In this document: one piece after another, positions 6,092 through 6,282 of the stretch | Layout: every line of letters begins with the position of its first letter | Position numbering within the stretch: position 1 is the stretch's first letter | From: Candidatus Zixiibacteriota bacterium | Lineage (GTDB): Bacteria > Zixibacteria > MSB-5A5 > GN15 > FEB-12 | Direction: 5' to 3' | DNA length: 6,282 bases | NCBI GenBank assembly: GCA_016213305.1 | Contig: JACRAV010000058.1 | Coordinates: 1-6,282, forward strand | Notes under the pieces: generated by a model | The model's input: only the letters and a program-made list of their open reading frames with translations | The model's database searches: none | Told to the model about the DNA's origin: nothing | Position numbers and translations under genes: made by a program

Positions 6092-6282
6092 GGCGGGAAA
6101 GGGGTTAGGCAATCCCGCCGATTGAGCCGCGTCTATGCCTGACTGGCCTTGCCGCCCGCGCCTCGACTTCTTTATTCCTCCCCGACTTCTAGTATTAGAG
6201 CGCGGCGTGTGACCCCCGCACCACACGGTTAAGGGAGTCCGCATTCTGCCGATATTACACATATGCCCTCAAGCTACCCCCA
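6092..6282. other. Gene-free region upstream of the promoter, with short repeats
   Basis: I see no convincing gene here. The longest minus-strand frame runs through the promoter and has no recognisable protein character. Structure present: a perfect stem GGCGGGA (6092-6098) / TCCCGCC (6113-6119) with a 14-base loop; a direct repeat CGACTTCT at 6164-6171 and 6183-6190 (19-base period); and CGTGTG (6206-6211) / CACACG (6222-6227). The unit could be an upstream control region, a decayed repeat or an unrecognised small RNA. Confidence 0.4.

Noticed and set aside
6035..6262. Minus-strand frame of 75 codons
   Set aside because: It reads through the promoter and inverted repeat, has low-complexity Arg/Gly content, no ribosome binding site of note and no recognisable domain.

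Overview
The window holds a translation-machinery gene cluster, all read from the minus strand. In transcription order (right to left) it runs: promoter, tRNA-Val(GAC), a repeat-rich leader, thrS, infC, rpmI, rplT, pheS, pheT. The left edge cuts pheT after 489 codons. The order thrS-infC-rpmI-rplT-pheS-pheT is a classic and widely conserved bacterial arrangement. The sequence is GC-rich with many GATATC/CGATC-type words and carries dispersed palindromic repeats. This suggests a free-living bacterium outside the Enterobacteriaceae, perhaps a deltaproteobacterial or FCB/Zixibacteria-like lineage. That placement is a guess from gene order, repeats and protein style, not something the window proves.

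Region by region: 1-1467 encodes the N-terminal 61% or so of the phenylalanyl-tRNA synthetase beta chain. 1471-2484 encodes the alpha chain, and only 3 bases separate the two. 2496-2846 is ribosomal protein L20 and 2869-3063 is L35. 3116-3745 is initiation factor IF3, which most likely begins at a rare AUC codon behind a perfect AGGAGG. 3763-5694 is threonyl-tRNA synthetase. 5695-5905 is a leader with no gene, packed with four hairpins that look like dispersed palindromic repeat elements. 5906-5982 is tRNA-Val with encoded CCA. A strong sigma70-type promoter lies at 6027-6055. 6056-6282 holds no convincing gene, only GC-rich inverted and short direct repeats.

The genes supply aminoacylation (Thr, Phe and the Val acceptor), start-codon fidelity (IF3) and two 50S proteins. 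Control can be inferred at several points. IF3 probably regulates its own AUC start. L20 is a known autorepressor of such operons. pheS and pheT lack good ribosome binding sites and sit 3-11 bases behind the preceding stop codon, which suggests translational coupling. No T-box and no Phe-leader attenuator are visible.

I found no new multi-gene system. The observations most worth checking are the AUC start of infC with an overlapping out-of-frame 7-codon ATG mini-ORF, the repeat cluster inserted in the thrS leader, and the lack of a visible separate promoter for the synthetase operon downstream of the tRNA.
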